A program made the translations under genes and the position numbers. A stretch of DNA of 64,000 nucleotides from Actinomycetota bacterium (GTDB lineage: Bacteria > Actinomycetota > Actinomycetes > Mycobacteriales > Mycobacteriaceae), in the NCBI GenBank assembly GCA_018268465.1, contig JAFDWN010000005.1, forward strand, positions 186,001 through 250,000, in the 5' to 3' direction. A model generated the notes under the pieces. The model was not told the origin of the DNA, ran no database searches, and saw nothing but the letters and a program-made list of their open reading frames with translations. Shown here in pieces: positions 44,919 to 54,006 of this stretch; the stretch's first letter is position 1, and every line of letters begins with the position of its first letter.

Positions 44919-46799
44919 ATGATCTCCACCCATCTGGTGTGTGGCGGCGCGGGACCTGTCACCGGCGCCGGGCTGGCGCGCGTCGGTGAACTGTTCGACG
45001 TATCGCCCGCCGGTGATCTGCGCTGGTACCGCTACGACGGGACGGGTGAGGCCAGTCCGGACGGGTCGCTCGGTTGGTCGCCCAATTCGGGCAACGCCAT
45101 CGCCACGGGCTGGGACACCCCGAAGTTCCTGTGCGGCGGCGGTGACGGGGTGCTGTTCGCGGTCAAGGCCAACGGTGATCTGATCTGGCACCGTTACATC
45201 GGCGACGGCAGCGCGGGCGCCCCGCCGGGCACCGGGTGGGCGCCCAAGTCGGGTAACCCGATCGGACGCGGCTGGGCCGGCTTCCTCAGCCTGGTATGCA
45301 CCCCGAAATCTTCTCTGGCCGTTACTAACTCGGGCAGTACCCTGTTCGCCGTGCGCACCGACGGGAACCTGCTGTGGTACCGCTACGTCGGTGACGGCAC
45401 CGCCGACCAAACCGGGGGCACCGGCTGGGCGGCCAAGTCCGGCAACCCGATCGGACGCGGCTGGCAGAACTTCAAGATTCTCACGGCGGCCGCCGACGTG
45501 CTGTTCGGCGTCGAGCAGAACGGGGACCTGCGGTGGTACAGCTATCGGGGCGACGGCACGGCCGACGCGACCGGCGGCACCGGCTGGCATCCCAACTCAC
45601 GCAACATCATCGCCCGTGGTTGGCATCGCTTCGAACGGGTGGTGGGCGGACCGGACGACCACGGCGGGGCGGGGATCGCGCTCTACGCCGTCGAGCCGGA
45701 TGGCACGATGTACTGGTACAAGTATCTGGGTCACGGTGAGCCGGACGTCACCGGCACCACCGGGTGGCATCCCCGCTCGGGCACCCGAATCGGACGCGGC
45801 TGGTTCTCCCCCGCGGTCCTCACCGAGTTGCATCGCCTACCACACGACAAACCCGTCAACGCCGTCGCTTTCGCCGGCGACGGATTGTCCGTCGCCACCG
45901 GATCCGACGATCACGCCGCGCGGGTATTCGCTGTCGCCGGCGGGGCCGAGAGGTCCCGCTTGGCTCACGACGGGCCGGTGACCGCTGTCGTCTGGGCGGG
46001 CGCCACACCGCTGGTGGGCAGCGCGAGCGCCGACCGCTCCGTGCGTCTGTTCGATCCGGCCACCGGCGCCGAACGGGCGCGGGTAGACCACGACGGCGCG
46101 GTCCAGATCCTGGTGCCCAGCCCGGATGGGCAGCGATTGGCCAGCGCGGGAGCCGACGGCGTCGTGCGGCTGATAGACGTTCCCTCCGGCGCCGTGGTCC
46201 GCCGCCTGACGCACAACGCACCCGTCACAGCCCTGGCCTTCGGCCCTGGCGGGATGCGTATCGCCACGGCGGCCGACGACGACACCGCCCGGGTGTTCAA
46301 CACGGTGACCGGGGTCGAGTTGCTCACCCTGCCCCACGAGGTCGAGATCCGCGCGATAGCGGTCAGCCCGGACGGCCTTCGGCTGGTCACCGCGACGGCC
46401 GACGGTGCGGTGCGCACCTTCGACACCACCAACGGCGCCCAGGTGCTGTCACTGGCCGGTCTCGCCGCCAACAACGCCGTCGTATTCAGCCCCGACGGCA
46501 GGCGGATCGCCCTGGCCGGCGACGACGGAGTCGCCCGCGTGCTCGACGCGGCCACCGGGACGCGGCTGCACCAGTTCGCCCACGACGGACCGGTGCGCGC
46601 CCTGGCCTTCACACCCGACAACGCGGTGCTGGCGACCGCTAGTTCCGACCGCACCGCCCGGCTGTGGCTGACGGCCGGCGCGGGCCTGTTGTGCAGCTAC
46701 CCCCACGACGGACCCGTCGTGGCCCTCAGCGTGCATCCCGACGGGACCCTGCTGGCCACCGCCGGCACCGACGCCCGCATCTACCGCATTCCCCGCTGA
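44919..46799 (+). CDS. Tachylectin-like lectin fused to a WD40-like propeller
   Basis: This 626-residue protein starts at ATG 44919, six bases after GGGAGG. Residues ~10-300 contain five ~48-residue blades with the tachylectin-2 pattern (LRWYRYDGTGE, GWSPNSGNAI; LLWYRYVGDG, GWAAKSGNPIGRGW and so on). Tachylectin-2 is a five-blade propeller that binds N-acetylglucosamine or N-acetylgalactosamine. Residues ~300-626 form eight ~41-residue WD40-like blades (LAHDGPVTAVVW, ASADRSVRLFD). No signal peptide or membrane segment is visible, so export would need a non-Sec route. It is the first of three propeller genes that share blade sequences. Function is unknown; glycan recognition is inferred from the fold. 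Confidence 0.85.
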   Translation: MISTHLVCGGAGPVTGAGLARVGELFDVSPAGDLRWYRYDGTGEASPDGSLGWSPNSGNAIATGWDTPKFLCGGGDGVLFAVKANGDLIWHRYIGDGSAGAPPGTGWAPKSGNPIGRGWAGFLSLVCTPKSSLAVTNSGSTLFAVRTDGNLLWYRYVGDGTADQTGGTGWAAKSGNPIGRGWQNFKILTAAADVLFGVEQNGDLRWYSYRGDGTADATGGTGWHPNSRNIIARGWHRFERVVGGPDDHGGAGIALYAVEPDGTMYWYKYLGHGEPDVTGTTGWHPRSGTRIGRGWFSPAVLTELHRLPHDKPVNAVAFAGDGLSVATGSDDHAARVFAVAGGAERSRLAHDGPVTAVVWAGATPLVGSASADRSVRLFDPATGAERARVDHDGAVQILVPSPDGQRLASAGADGVVRLIDVPSGAVVRRLTHNAPVTALAFGPGGMRIATAADDDTARVFNTVTGVELLTLPHEVEIRAIAVSPDGLRLVTATADGAVRTFDTTNGAQVLSLAGLAANNAVVFSPDGRRIALAGDDGVARVLDAATGTRLHQFAHDGPVRALAFTPDNAVLATASSDRTARLWLTAGAGLLCSYPHDGPVVALSVHPDGTLLATAGTDARIYRIPR

Positions 46800-46813
46800 C
46801 GGGCGCGGCGCGC

Positions 46814-46848
46814 GTGACGGCGTGGTGACACGCGGGCGGCGATGATGC
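46814..46848 (+). promoter_or_regulatory. 11-bp-period direct repeats before propeller gene 2
   Basis: GTGACGGCGTGGTGACA at 46814 differs by one base from 44831. The gene-free stretch 46800-47036 holds nothing else that I can identify. Propeller gene 3 lacks the element and probably shares this promoter. Confidence 0.45.
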
Positions 46849-47036
46849 CGTTGGCGACCCCAACGCCGGCCTGCAGCGATGTCGGCCGCGGTGCCGATCG
46901 GAGCACGCTATGACAGCCACCACCCCCGTCACCGATGCGTCGTTCGACACGTGGTCCTGCCGAGCGCCATCCCCGTCACCGTATCGACAACCCGCCGACA
47001 TCAGTGGCCGCAGTCGACAAGTCAGGATCATTGGAC

Positions 47037-49061
47037 ATGGCTGAGAACCCGCAACCCGTAGCGACTTTCACCCACGACGAACAGGTTTCGGCGGTGACGT
47101 TCAGCGCCGACGGACGCCGGCTGGCAACGCTGTCCAACAAGACCCTGCGGGTCTTTCCGGTGTCCGGCGGCGGGCAACCCGTGATCGTGCCGACAGACGT
47201 CGAACTCAGCACGGTGGCGTTCGCCCCGACCGGCACGAGCGTCGCGGTCTGCGGGTTCGGCGGATTCAAGTTGTCGGTCATCGTGGTCGATCCGGCCACC
47301 GGTGCGATGCGGTGGCGCAAGACCGAGAAGACTCCGTCGATGAACGTCGGGTTCACCCCCGACGGGACGGCGATCCTGGTCCAGCAGCGGACGTCTGCGC
47401 AGCTGCTCGATGCGGCGTCGGGGACGCCGCGGTGGACATTCGCCGCACAGCAGGGGCAGACGCTGCATCGGGCGGCGTTCAGTCCTGACGGCGCCACGGT
47501 GGCGATCGGAACGGGCATGGATATCCACAGCGGCGAGATCGTGTTGCTCGACGCCACGACCGGCGCGGTGCGCAAGCGGGTCGGCCGGCCCAATGCGGTT
47601 CGCGCAGTGTGTTTCTATTCGGGCACCGGACGATTCGTGGGCTTCGGCACCGATCGTGAAATGGGGATTCTCGACACCACCAGCCAGGCCATGCGGGTCC
47701 TGCCGCACCCCGAGGAGGAGCTGCGCGACGTTTTGAAGATCACGTTCAGTGGTGACGACCGGCTGATCGGGATGATCAGCGAACGGCTCAACGGGATCTT
47801 CTCCTCGGCGCGGGTGCTGGACGCCGATACCCTGGCGGTCATCCGTGACATCCCCGAAGGTTCCTTCTGGGGTCGGCTCGAATTCGGCCGCGATCCACGC
47901 ACGGTGCTCACGGTCGAATCGCTGGGCATCCGGGTGTGGGAGGTGGCCACCGGCGCCGATCTGTTCTGCTACGTCCCGACCGAGGCCGACGGGGGCGCCA
48001 CCGACACGACCCTCGATCCGACCGGTCGGCTGGTTGCGCTGTCCGCCGGTAACAGCGCCCGGGTATTCGAACTCCCGGCGCGCGAACGGCTGCGGCTGGC
48101 ACACGGGGGCGCTGTCCATGCGGTGAGGTTCAGCCCGGACGGGCAGCGGCTGCTCACCGCGAGCGCGGACAAGACGGCCCGGGTGTTCGAACTCGTCACT
48201 GGCACAGAACAATTCCGCCTCACCCAGGACGATGCGGTGGTGGGGGCGTGCTGGATTCCCGCCCGGCCCGCGTTCGCGACCGCCGGCACCGACGGCACCG
48301 CGCGCATCGCGAACAGCGCTACCGGCGCTCAGCGTGCCAGCATCGCCCACCCGGCCGCGGTGACCACGCTGACCGCCAGCGCTGACGGCGCCCGGCTGGC
48401 CACCGCATGCGCCGACGGCACCGCCCGGCTCATCGACGTCGACACCGCCACCGTCCTGCGCCGATTGACACTCGACGACGCGGTGCTGGCCGTGGCGTTC
48501 AATCCGGCCGGCACCCGGCTGGCCGTCGGCAGCGCGGACGGCACCGCCCGCGTGTACAACGTGGCCACCGGCGCCGAGGTTCTCAGCCTGGCCCACTCGG
48601 GAGCCGTATCCGCGGTGGCATTCAACCCGGCGGGCACCCGGCTGGCCACGGCCAGCGCCGACACCACCGCACGGCTCTACGACACCGCCAGCGGAACCGA
48701 ACTGCGCACCCTGTCCCACGACGGCCCCGTGGCCGCGGTCGACTTCACCGGCGACGGGTCCCGGCTGGCGACGGCGAGCGCCGACGGCGCCGCGCGAATC
48801 TTCGACACCACCACCGGCGCCGAACTGCGCAGATTCCCGCACGGCGGGCCCGTCACCGCCGTCACCTTCACCCCCGACGGGTCCCGGCTGGCCACCGCGA
48901 GCGCCGATGCCGCCCGGATCTTCGAGGCCACCACCGGCGCCGAACTGCGCAAACTGCCCCACGACGGCGCGGTCACCGCACTGGCCGTCAACGCCGCCGG
49001 CACCCAACTGGCCACCGCCAGCGCCGATGCCACCGCCCGTCTCTACGACATCCCCACCTAG
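47037..49061 (+). CDS. Double beta-propeller WD40-like protein (propeller gene 2)
   Basis: This 674-residue protein starts at ATG 47037 (MAENPQPVATFTHD). The first ~350 residues form irregular blades (FSADGRRLATLSN, FAPTGTSVAVC, ...WEVATGADLFCYV). The C-terminal ~325 residues form eight regular 41-residue blades ending ARVFELVTGTE, ARLIDVDTATV, ARVYNVATGAE and so on. Each blade has the pattern H-D-(G/A)-V-x-A-V-x-F-x-P-x-G-x-R-L-A-T-A-S-A-D. There is no signal peptide. The blade spacing suggests a scaffold for protein-protein contact. The longer frame upstream of 47037 has no ribosome site and is rejected. A paralogue follows 29 bp downstream. Confidence 0.82.
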   Translation: MAENPQPVATFTHDEQVSAVTFSADGRRLATLSNKTLRVFPVSGGGQPVIVPTDVELSTVAFAPTGTSVAVCGFGGFKLSVIVVDPATGAMRWRKTEKTPSMNVGFTPDGTAILVQQRTSAQLLDAASGTPRWTFAAQQGQTLHRAAFSPDGATVAIGTGMDIHSGEIVLLDATTGAVRKRVGRPNAVRAVCFYSGTGRFVGFGTDREMGILDTTSQAMRVLPHPEEELRDVLKITFSGDDRLIGMISERLNGIFSSARVLDADTLAVIRDIPEGSFWGRLEFGRDPRTVLTVESLGIRVWEVATGADLFCYVPTEADGGATDTTLDPTGRLVALSAGNSARVFELPARERLRLAHGGAVHAVRFSPDGQRLLTASADKTARVFELVTGTEQFRLTQDDAVVGACWIPARPAFATAGTDGTARIANSATGAQRASIAHPAAVTTLTASADGARLATACADGTARLIDVDTATVLRRLTLDDAVLAVAFNPAGTRLAVGSADGTARVYNVATGAEVLSLAHSGAVSAVAFNPAGTRLATASADTTARLYDTASGTELRTLSHDGPVAAVDFTGDGSRLATASADGAARIFDTTTGAELRRFPHGGPVTAVTFTPDGSRLATASADAARIFEATTGAELRKLPHDGAVTALAVNAAGTQLATASADATARLYDIPT

Positions 49062-49090
49062 CCAACACAATCCGCACAGTCAGGATCGAT

Positions 49091-51133
49091 ATGCCCGACA
49101 GTCCCGCGCCGGTCGCGACGTTCCCCAACGACGACCGCGTCTCGTCGATCGCGTTCAGCCACGACGGGCGGCGAGTCGCGGCCATCGCGGACAAGAAAGT
49201 CCGGGTGTACACGCTGAACTCGGCGGTGCCGCCGATCGACATGACCACCGACGTGGAACTGTTCTCCGTGCGGTTCGCCCCGACCGGCGTCACGGCCGCG
49301 GTGTCCGGCTCGGCGCCCGGGCTGCACGGGGTGAAGTCCCTCATCGTGTTCGATCCGGCGAACGGTGTGCAACGCTGGCGATCGGATTCGGCGCAGTTCG
49401 TCGAATTCGATTTCGCCCCGGACGCTCTCGCGATGCTGGCTTACGACGGCAAGTCGGCACGACTGCTGGAGGCCGCCTCGGGAGCGCAACGCTGGACGTT
49501 CGACATGCCCCAGGGCCAGAAGCTGTACCGCACGGCATTCAGCCCCGACGGTACGACGGTGGCGCTCGCCACGGGCATGAGTCGCGACAGCGGGGAGATC
49601 ATCCTGCTCGACGCGGCTTCCGGCGCCGTCCGCAGACGCGTCCCTGTCGCGGGACAGGTTCGGACCGTGGGGTTTTCGCGGACCGGGCGGTTCCTCGCGT
49701 TCGGTCCGGACATCGGTATCGGGGTCCTGGATACCACCACCGGCACCTTCCGTCTGCTGCCGAATCCGACCGTCCCCCATCACGGGAACCTTCGCGAGGT
49801 CTTCGCCAGCACCTTCAGCGACGATGACCGTCTGATCGGTGCCGTCAGCGTCACGATCAACGGGATCAACCCGACGATCACCGTCCTCGATTCGGACACG
49901 CTGGCCACCAGACATGAACTGCCCGACGGCTTCTTCGGGCTGTTCGAGTTCGCCCGCGGTTCCCGGTCGGTGCTGACGGCCGAGACTGGTGCCACCGTAC
50001 GGGTGTGGGACGTGGACTCCGGAGCGGACCTGTTCGCTTTCACGCCTGCCGGTGAGTTCGCCGATATCGGTGACGCCACACTCGACCCCACCGGCCGCCT
50101 GGTCGCGGTGGCGTCCGGGTCCATTGTGTCGATCTTCGAGCTTCCCGTCACCGAGCGGTTGCGGTTGATCCATGGGGGTGCGGTCACCGCGGTGGCCTTC
50201 GATCCCACCGGCACCCGACTGATCACCGGCAGCGCCGACACCACCGCCCGCCTCTTCACCCTGCCCGCCGGCACCGAAAACACCCGCATCACCCACAACG
50301 ACACCGTCACCACCGTCACCTGGATCCCCAACCAATCCTGGTTCGCCACCGCCAGCACCGACAGAACCGCCCGCATCATCGACACCACCACCGGCACCCA
50401 ACGCGCCCGCATCGACCACAACGGCCCCGTCACCACCCTGACCACCAACACCGACGGCACCCGTCTAGCCACCGGCACCACCGACGGCACCGCCCGCATC
50501 ATCGACACCACCACCGGCACCACCCTGCGCCGCCTCACCCTCGACGACGCCGTCCTGACCGTCGCGTTCAACCCCACGACCACCCGCCTGGCCGTCGGCA
50601 GCGCCGACGGCACCGCCCGCATCTACAACACCGCCACCGGCGCCGAAATCCTCAACCTCGCCCACAACGGCGCCGTCAACACCGTCACCTTCTCCCCCGA
50701 CGGCACCCACCTGGCCACCGCCAGCACCGACACCACCGCCCGCATCTACGACACCACCACCGGCACCCTGCTGGCCACCCTGCCCCACAACGGCCCCGTC
50801 ACCGCCCTCACCTACAGCCCCGACGGCACCCGCCTGGCCACCGGCGCCACCGACAACACCGCCCGCATCTACACCACCACTGGCGCGCTGCTACACACCC
50901 TGCCCCACCCCAACCCCGTCACCGCCCTCATCTTCACCCCCGACGCCACCCGCCTGGCCACCGCCAGCACCGACGGCAACGCCCGCATCTACGACACCAC
51001 CACCGCCGCCGAACTCCGCACACTCCCCCACGACGGCCCTCTCACCACCCTCACCATCAACCCCGCCGGCACCCAACTCGCCACCGCCAGCACCGACAAA
51101 ACCGCCCGCCTCTACGACATCCCCGCTGTCTAG
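49091..51133 (+). CDS. Double beta-propeller WD40-like protein (propeller gene 3)
   Basis: This 680-residue paralogue of propeller gene 2 starts at ATG 49091 (MPDSPAPVATFPND), preceded by CAGTCAGGATC as gene 2 is by GTCAGGATC. The N-terminal irregular propeller aligns along its length with that of gene 2. From about residue 370 the blades are highly regular (RLRLIHGGAVTAVAFDPTGT; then TDTTARIYDTTTGTLL). The DNA of this part is strikingly uniform: ACC, GCC, ATC and CTG dominate, giving long ACC-rich runs from 50210 to 51120, unlike the first half. That points to recent blade duplication or homogenisation. It is convergent with the Ada-type gene. Confidence 0.82.
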   Translation: MPDSPAPVATFPNDDRVSSIAFSHDGRRVAAIADKKVRVYTLNSAVPPIDMTTDVELFSVRFAPTGVTAAVSGSAPGLHGVKSLIVFDPANGVQRWRSDSAQFVEFDFAPDALAMLAYDGKSARLLEAASGAQRWTFDMPQGQKLYRTAFSPDGTTVALATGMSRDSGEIILLDAASGAVRRRVPVAGQVRTVGFSRTGRFLAFGPDIGIGVLDTTTGTFRLLPNPTVPHHGNLREVFASTFSDDDRLIGAVSVTINGINPTITVLDSDTLATRHELPDGFFGLFEFARGSRSVLTAETGATVRVWDVDSGADLFAFTPAGEFADIGDATLDPTGRLVAVASGSIVSIFELPVTERLRLIHGGAVTAVAFDPTGTRLITGSADTTARLFTLPAGTENTRITHNDTVTTVTWIPNQSWFATASTDRTARIIDTTTGTQRARIDHNGPVTTLTTNTDGTRLATGTTDGTARIIDTTTGTTLRRLTLDDAVLTVAFNPTTTRLAVGSADGTARIYNTATGAEILNLAHNGAVNTVTFSPDGTHLATASTDTTARIYDTTTGTLLATLPHNGPVTALTYSPDGTRLATGATDNTARIYTTTGALLHTLPHPNPVTALIFTPDATRLATASTDGNARIYDTTTAAELRTLPHDGPLTTLTINPAGTQLATASTDKTARLYDIPAV

Positions 51134-51207
51134 AATGCATGGGCTGCACATGGTTTCAGCGTGCGGCAGCGTCGTTCGGCGACATCCGGCACGCCTCGCG
51201 ACACCGA

Positions 51208-51468
51208 CTAGGTGTTCGCCTTCCAGCGCCGGTAGGCACCGGGCAGGCAGCTGGCGCACGGACGATAGCCCGCGGCAACGGCGGTGTGCTCGTCAGCAAA
51301 GAACACCCGTTGGGCCCGGTAGCCGCCGGCTGCGATCGCACGCAGCGCCGAGGGGCAGTCCAGACGGCCGTAGATCTTGGTGCGCCGATGGCCGCCCAAC
51401 AGCCCTGGCGATGCGGCGCGGTACGGTCGGCCGTCCGCTCCGGTGAGGATGTAGTGGCGGGATGTCAT
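51208..51468 (-). CDS. Stand-alone Ada-type zinc-binding domain protein
   Basis: This 86-residue protein consists of an Ada N-terminal metal-binding domain: TKIYGRLDCPSALRAI, then HTAVAAGYRPCASCLPGAY. The Cys pattern C...C-x-x-C fits the zinc site in which one Cys of Ada accepts methyl groups from DNA phosphotriesters; the domain normally has four Cys and only three are evident here. No HTH or methyltransferase domain is attached. It overlaps the oxygenase gene by 4 bp and is the last gene of a three-gene alkylation-damage operon. It could be a methyl sensor or a repair accessory. Confidence 0.78.
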   Translation of the reverse strand: MTSRHYILTGADGRPYRAASPGLLGGHRRTKIYGRLDCPSALRAIAAGGYRAQRVFFADEHTAVAAGYRPCASCLPGAYRRWKANT

Positions 51469-52175
51469 GCGGCATCATGGAAGACCAGCCCCAGCGTGAA
51501 CCTGCTGCCGGACCGGACCGTGGACACCCCGTGCCGGATCGGGGCTGCCGACCAGCCCCGCACCGATCTCGTCGGACGATCCCGGGTGGTGAACACCAAC
51601 CCGTGGCCGTGCGGGATCACGGTCGCGGTGCCGCGCGACTGGGCGCGGGGCCGCTGCTCGTGGAGCAGAAACTCGCCACCGGTGTAGTCGACGCCCGGAT
51701 CGCTCAGGTTGATGACGACCTGCAGCGGGAAAACCAACTCTCCGTAAAGGTCTCGATGCAAGGCATTCCAATCACCGGTTCCGTACTTCAGCAGGATCGC
51801 CGTCGATTTGGTCTGCCCCGCCGCGTGGCACATATCCAGCCAGTCGTCGAGACTGTCCGGCCACGGTGCGGGCCTGCCGAGGCGGGCCCACCAGTCGCGG
51901 GCGATCGGAAGCAACCTGGGATAGAGCGCATGTTTCAACTCCGTCACGACCCGTGGATAGGGACGGTCGAAGTAGCGGTACTCGCCCTGGCCGAAACGGT
52001 AGCGGGTCATGTCGATCGTGGTGCGGAATCGCGCGGCGTCCTGGTACAGCGCCGCGGTGGACGCGGCCTCCGCATCCGACAGGAGCTGCCCGGTCACGGC
52101 GCATCCCACATCGTCGAGTTCACGGCACACGCGGTCCCACTCGGTCGTGTCCACGCGCTGCTGCCATCGGTTCAT
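51465..52175 (-). CDS. 2-oxoglutarate/Fe(II) oxygenase, alkylation-repair context
   Basis: This 236-residue protein starts at ATG 52175 (MNRWQQRVDTTEWD); an upstream extension crosses into the ogt spacer. The Fe(II) site is visible as NALHRDLYGELVFP (H-x-D) with the distal His in APIRHGVSTVRSGSRFTL, which also supplies the 2OG-binding Arg. GGEFLLHEQRPRAQS lies between, as in prolyl-hydroxylase-like oxygenases. Position between ogt and an Ada-type domain gene suggests it repairs alkylated bases or nucleotides like AlkB, but it lacks AlkB family motifs, so protein hydroxylation is also possible. Confidence 0.82.
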   Translation of the reverse strand: MNRWQQRVDTTEWDRVCRELDDVGCAVTGQLLSDAEAASTAALYQDAARFRTTIDMTRYRFGQGEYRYFDRPYPRVVTELKHALYPRLLPIARDWWARLGRPAPWPDSLDDWLDMCHAAGQTKSTAILLKYGTGDWNALHRDLYGELVFPLQVVINLSDPGVDYTGGEFLLHEQRPRAQSRGTATVIPHGHGLVFTTRDRPTRSVRGWSAAPIRHGVSTVRSGSRFTLGLVFHDAA

Positions 52176-52218
52176 GGTGTTCACATCCTGTAGACGTTCC
52201 GACGGTGAGCTTCGTGAG

Positions 52219-52782
52219 TCACCAAAGGCATCCATGTGCCGTCAGAGGTATCAGCGGCTCCTGGAACGGTGTCGCGCTGCGGTGGCTCAGATGCTCGCGT
52301 TCCAGGTCGAGGAGGTACCGTTTGCGGGTGACACCGCCGGCGTAACCGGTGAGTTTGCCGTTGTGGCCCACCACCCGGTGACAGGGAACGACGATGGAAA
52401 GCGGGTTGCGCCCCACGGCCGCACCCACCTGCTGCGCGGTGATCGTGCCGCCGATCTGTCCCGCCAGCTGGCCGTAGGTGACTGTTGTGCCGTACGGGAT
52501 CTGCGCGATCAACTGCCACACCGCCAGCTGCAACGAATCCCCGCGCACACTCAGCGGCAGCACGAACTGCGTGCGCTCGCCGCCGAGATACTGACTCAGC
52601 TGGTTTCTCACGTCGTCGAAACCCTCGTCGCGGCGCGGACCGAACGTTGTCTGGTGGGGCCGGTACCAATGATGCGGAAAGTACACGCCACGCAGCCCGG
52701 ACGTATCACGGACCAGGGTGAGCTCACCCAACGCGGTTTCCGTCACCGAGTACCACCTGGATTCGTTCGTGGTGAAGGACAT
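52219..52782 (-). CDS. ogt: Methylated-DNA--cysteine methyltransferase
   Basis: This 187-residue suicide repair protein has the acceptor Cys in IVVPCHRVVG, preceded by the DNA-recognition helix QQVGAAVGRNPLS and TVTYGQLAG. It transfers O6-methyl groups from guanine to itself in the cytosol. The C-terminus is followed by a short tail (HLSHRSATPFQEP...). It is the first gene of an operon with a 2OG oxygenase and an Ada-type zinc domain. The start at 52782 (MSFTTNESRWY) is preceded by GGGAGAT. No Ada box could be defined by eye in the 144-bp upstream gap, which otherwise holds nothing I recognise. Confidence 0.93.
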   Translation of the reverse strand: MSFTTNESRWYSVTETALGELTLVRDTSGLRGVYFPHHWYRPHQTTFGPRRDEGFDDVRNQLSQYLGGERTQFVLPLSVRGDSLQLAVWQLIAQIPYGTTVTYGQLAGQIGGTITAQQVGAAVGRNPLSIVVPCHRVVGHNGKLTGYAGGVTRKRYLLDLEREHLSHRSATPFQEPLIPLTAHGCLW

Positions 52783-52926
52783 GCCGATCTCCCTTTCCCT
52801 CGCTTCTGCCCAGTAGACGTGCGCGAACCCGGTGATGTGAGATGCGAAGGAGAAGAAACGAACTGCTTCGCGCTGCCGGCAGCGACGCGCGACGACGCGC
52901 TCACACGCTTCGGATCGTCGACCGTG

Positions 52927-53994
52927 TCAGGGCGCGTACCGCAGGGTGATGGTCGCCTCACGCGGGACGAGGACGCCCGGCGGCGGGAATTGGGTGGCGA
53001 TCCGCAACCCGGTCGGGTCTCCGACGAGGTCGAATCTGACCTTGTTGCGGGTGACGGTGAAGAAGAAGTTCCCGAGATCGCGCGGGGTGTTCTTGGTCAT
53101 TCCGTTCACCTCGTCGCCCAGGAAGTTCAGGCAGTGGTCGACGTTCTCCAGGTTCACGCACGACAGCAGGCTGATGACCGCACCCGCCGGTTCGCCGACC
53201 AGATCCGGCATCGCGTTGGCCGGCCGGGGTACCACGGTGAGCACCCGCGGCGTCGAGCTCGCGTTGAGAAATCCCACCGCGCTGCAGTCGGTTTCGAACC
53301 ACACGTCCGCGGTGAGGCTGACCACGAGGTTGCTGGCCACCTGCGGGGTCTGAAACGTCGTCACCGGGCTCATGGAGCAGGTGGGCAGCCCGGCGATCGG
53401 CACCGTGGAATTCCACCGGTAGGTGGCGGCGGGGATGGGGATCCCGACGATCGTCGGCGCCCCGGCCGGACCGCCGGCCGGGGCCGCGGTGAGCGTCACG
53501 GTGTCCTTTTCGCGCACCGTGCCGTTGGCCAACGAGGCTGCGCCGATACTGAAGTCGCACGCCGGGTCGCACATGACCCGGGTCACGGCCGGTTCGGCGG
53601 GGTCGTCGTCGGTGACGCTGAACCGCCAGGTCTGTTCGGTGCCGGCACGTGCCCGCACCGACCACATCTCGTTCTCCGCGGCGGCCGAGGTGGCCCGCAC
53701 CTCCCAGTCGATGACGATCTCGTCGCCCACTTTGGTGCTCTGGGCGGTCACCCGGCGGTTGGGGAAGGTCACGGTGTCGTTGAGGGCACCGCCCGCGGAG
53801 GTGGGCAGCGCCAGCGTGTGCGCACCCCGGCCGAACGCCACCGTCACCCCACCCGCCCCGGCGGGGAACCGCAGTTGCAACGAGCTGAACGGTGGGCTGC
53901 TCATCACGTCGAGTGCGAGGTCGGCGACCACCGCTCGGGAGCCGGTCACCGTGTAGTCGGCCGACCCGATCGACCCTGGGCTGATGGAGGGCAT
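52927..53994 (-). CDS. Tail-operon protein with C-terminal PASTA-like repeats
   Basis: This 355-residue protein starts at ATG 53994 with AGAGGA 8 bases upstream and follows the DUF6519 gene by 12 bp, so it belongs to the tail operon. The first ~230 residues look like an all-beta immunoglobulin-like surface protein (DEIVIDWEVRATSA, WRFSVTDDDP) with pairs of Cys. The C-terminal ~110 residues contain two segments resembling PASTA domains: NAMPDLVGEPAGAVISLL and, after a Cys-containing insert, DPTGLRIATQFPPPGVLVPR then ATITLRY. PASTA domains bind peptidoglycan or beta-lactams. I do not know a family with this architecture; it might contact the cell wall of the producer or the target. Confidence 0.65.
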   Translation of the reverse strand: MPSISPGSIGSADYTVTGSRAVVADLALDVMSSPPFSSLQLRFPAGAGGVTVAFGRGAHTLALPTSAGGALNDTVTFPNRRVTAQSTKVGDEIVIDWEVRATSAAAENEMWSVRARAGTEQTWRFSVTDDDPAEPAVTRVMCDPACDFSIGAASLANGTVREKDTVTLTAAPAGGPAGAPTIVGIPIPAATYRWNSTVPIAGLPTCSMSPVTTFQTPQVASNLVVSLTADVWFETDCSAVGFLNASSTPRVLTVVPRPANAMPDLVGEPAGAVISLLSCVNLENVDHCLNFLGDEVNGMTKNTPRDLGNFFFTVTRNKVRFDLVGDPTGLRIATQFPPPGVLVPREATITLRYAP

Positions 53995-54006
53995 GAGGGG
54001 TTCCTC

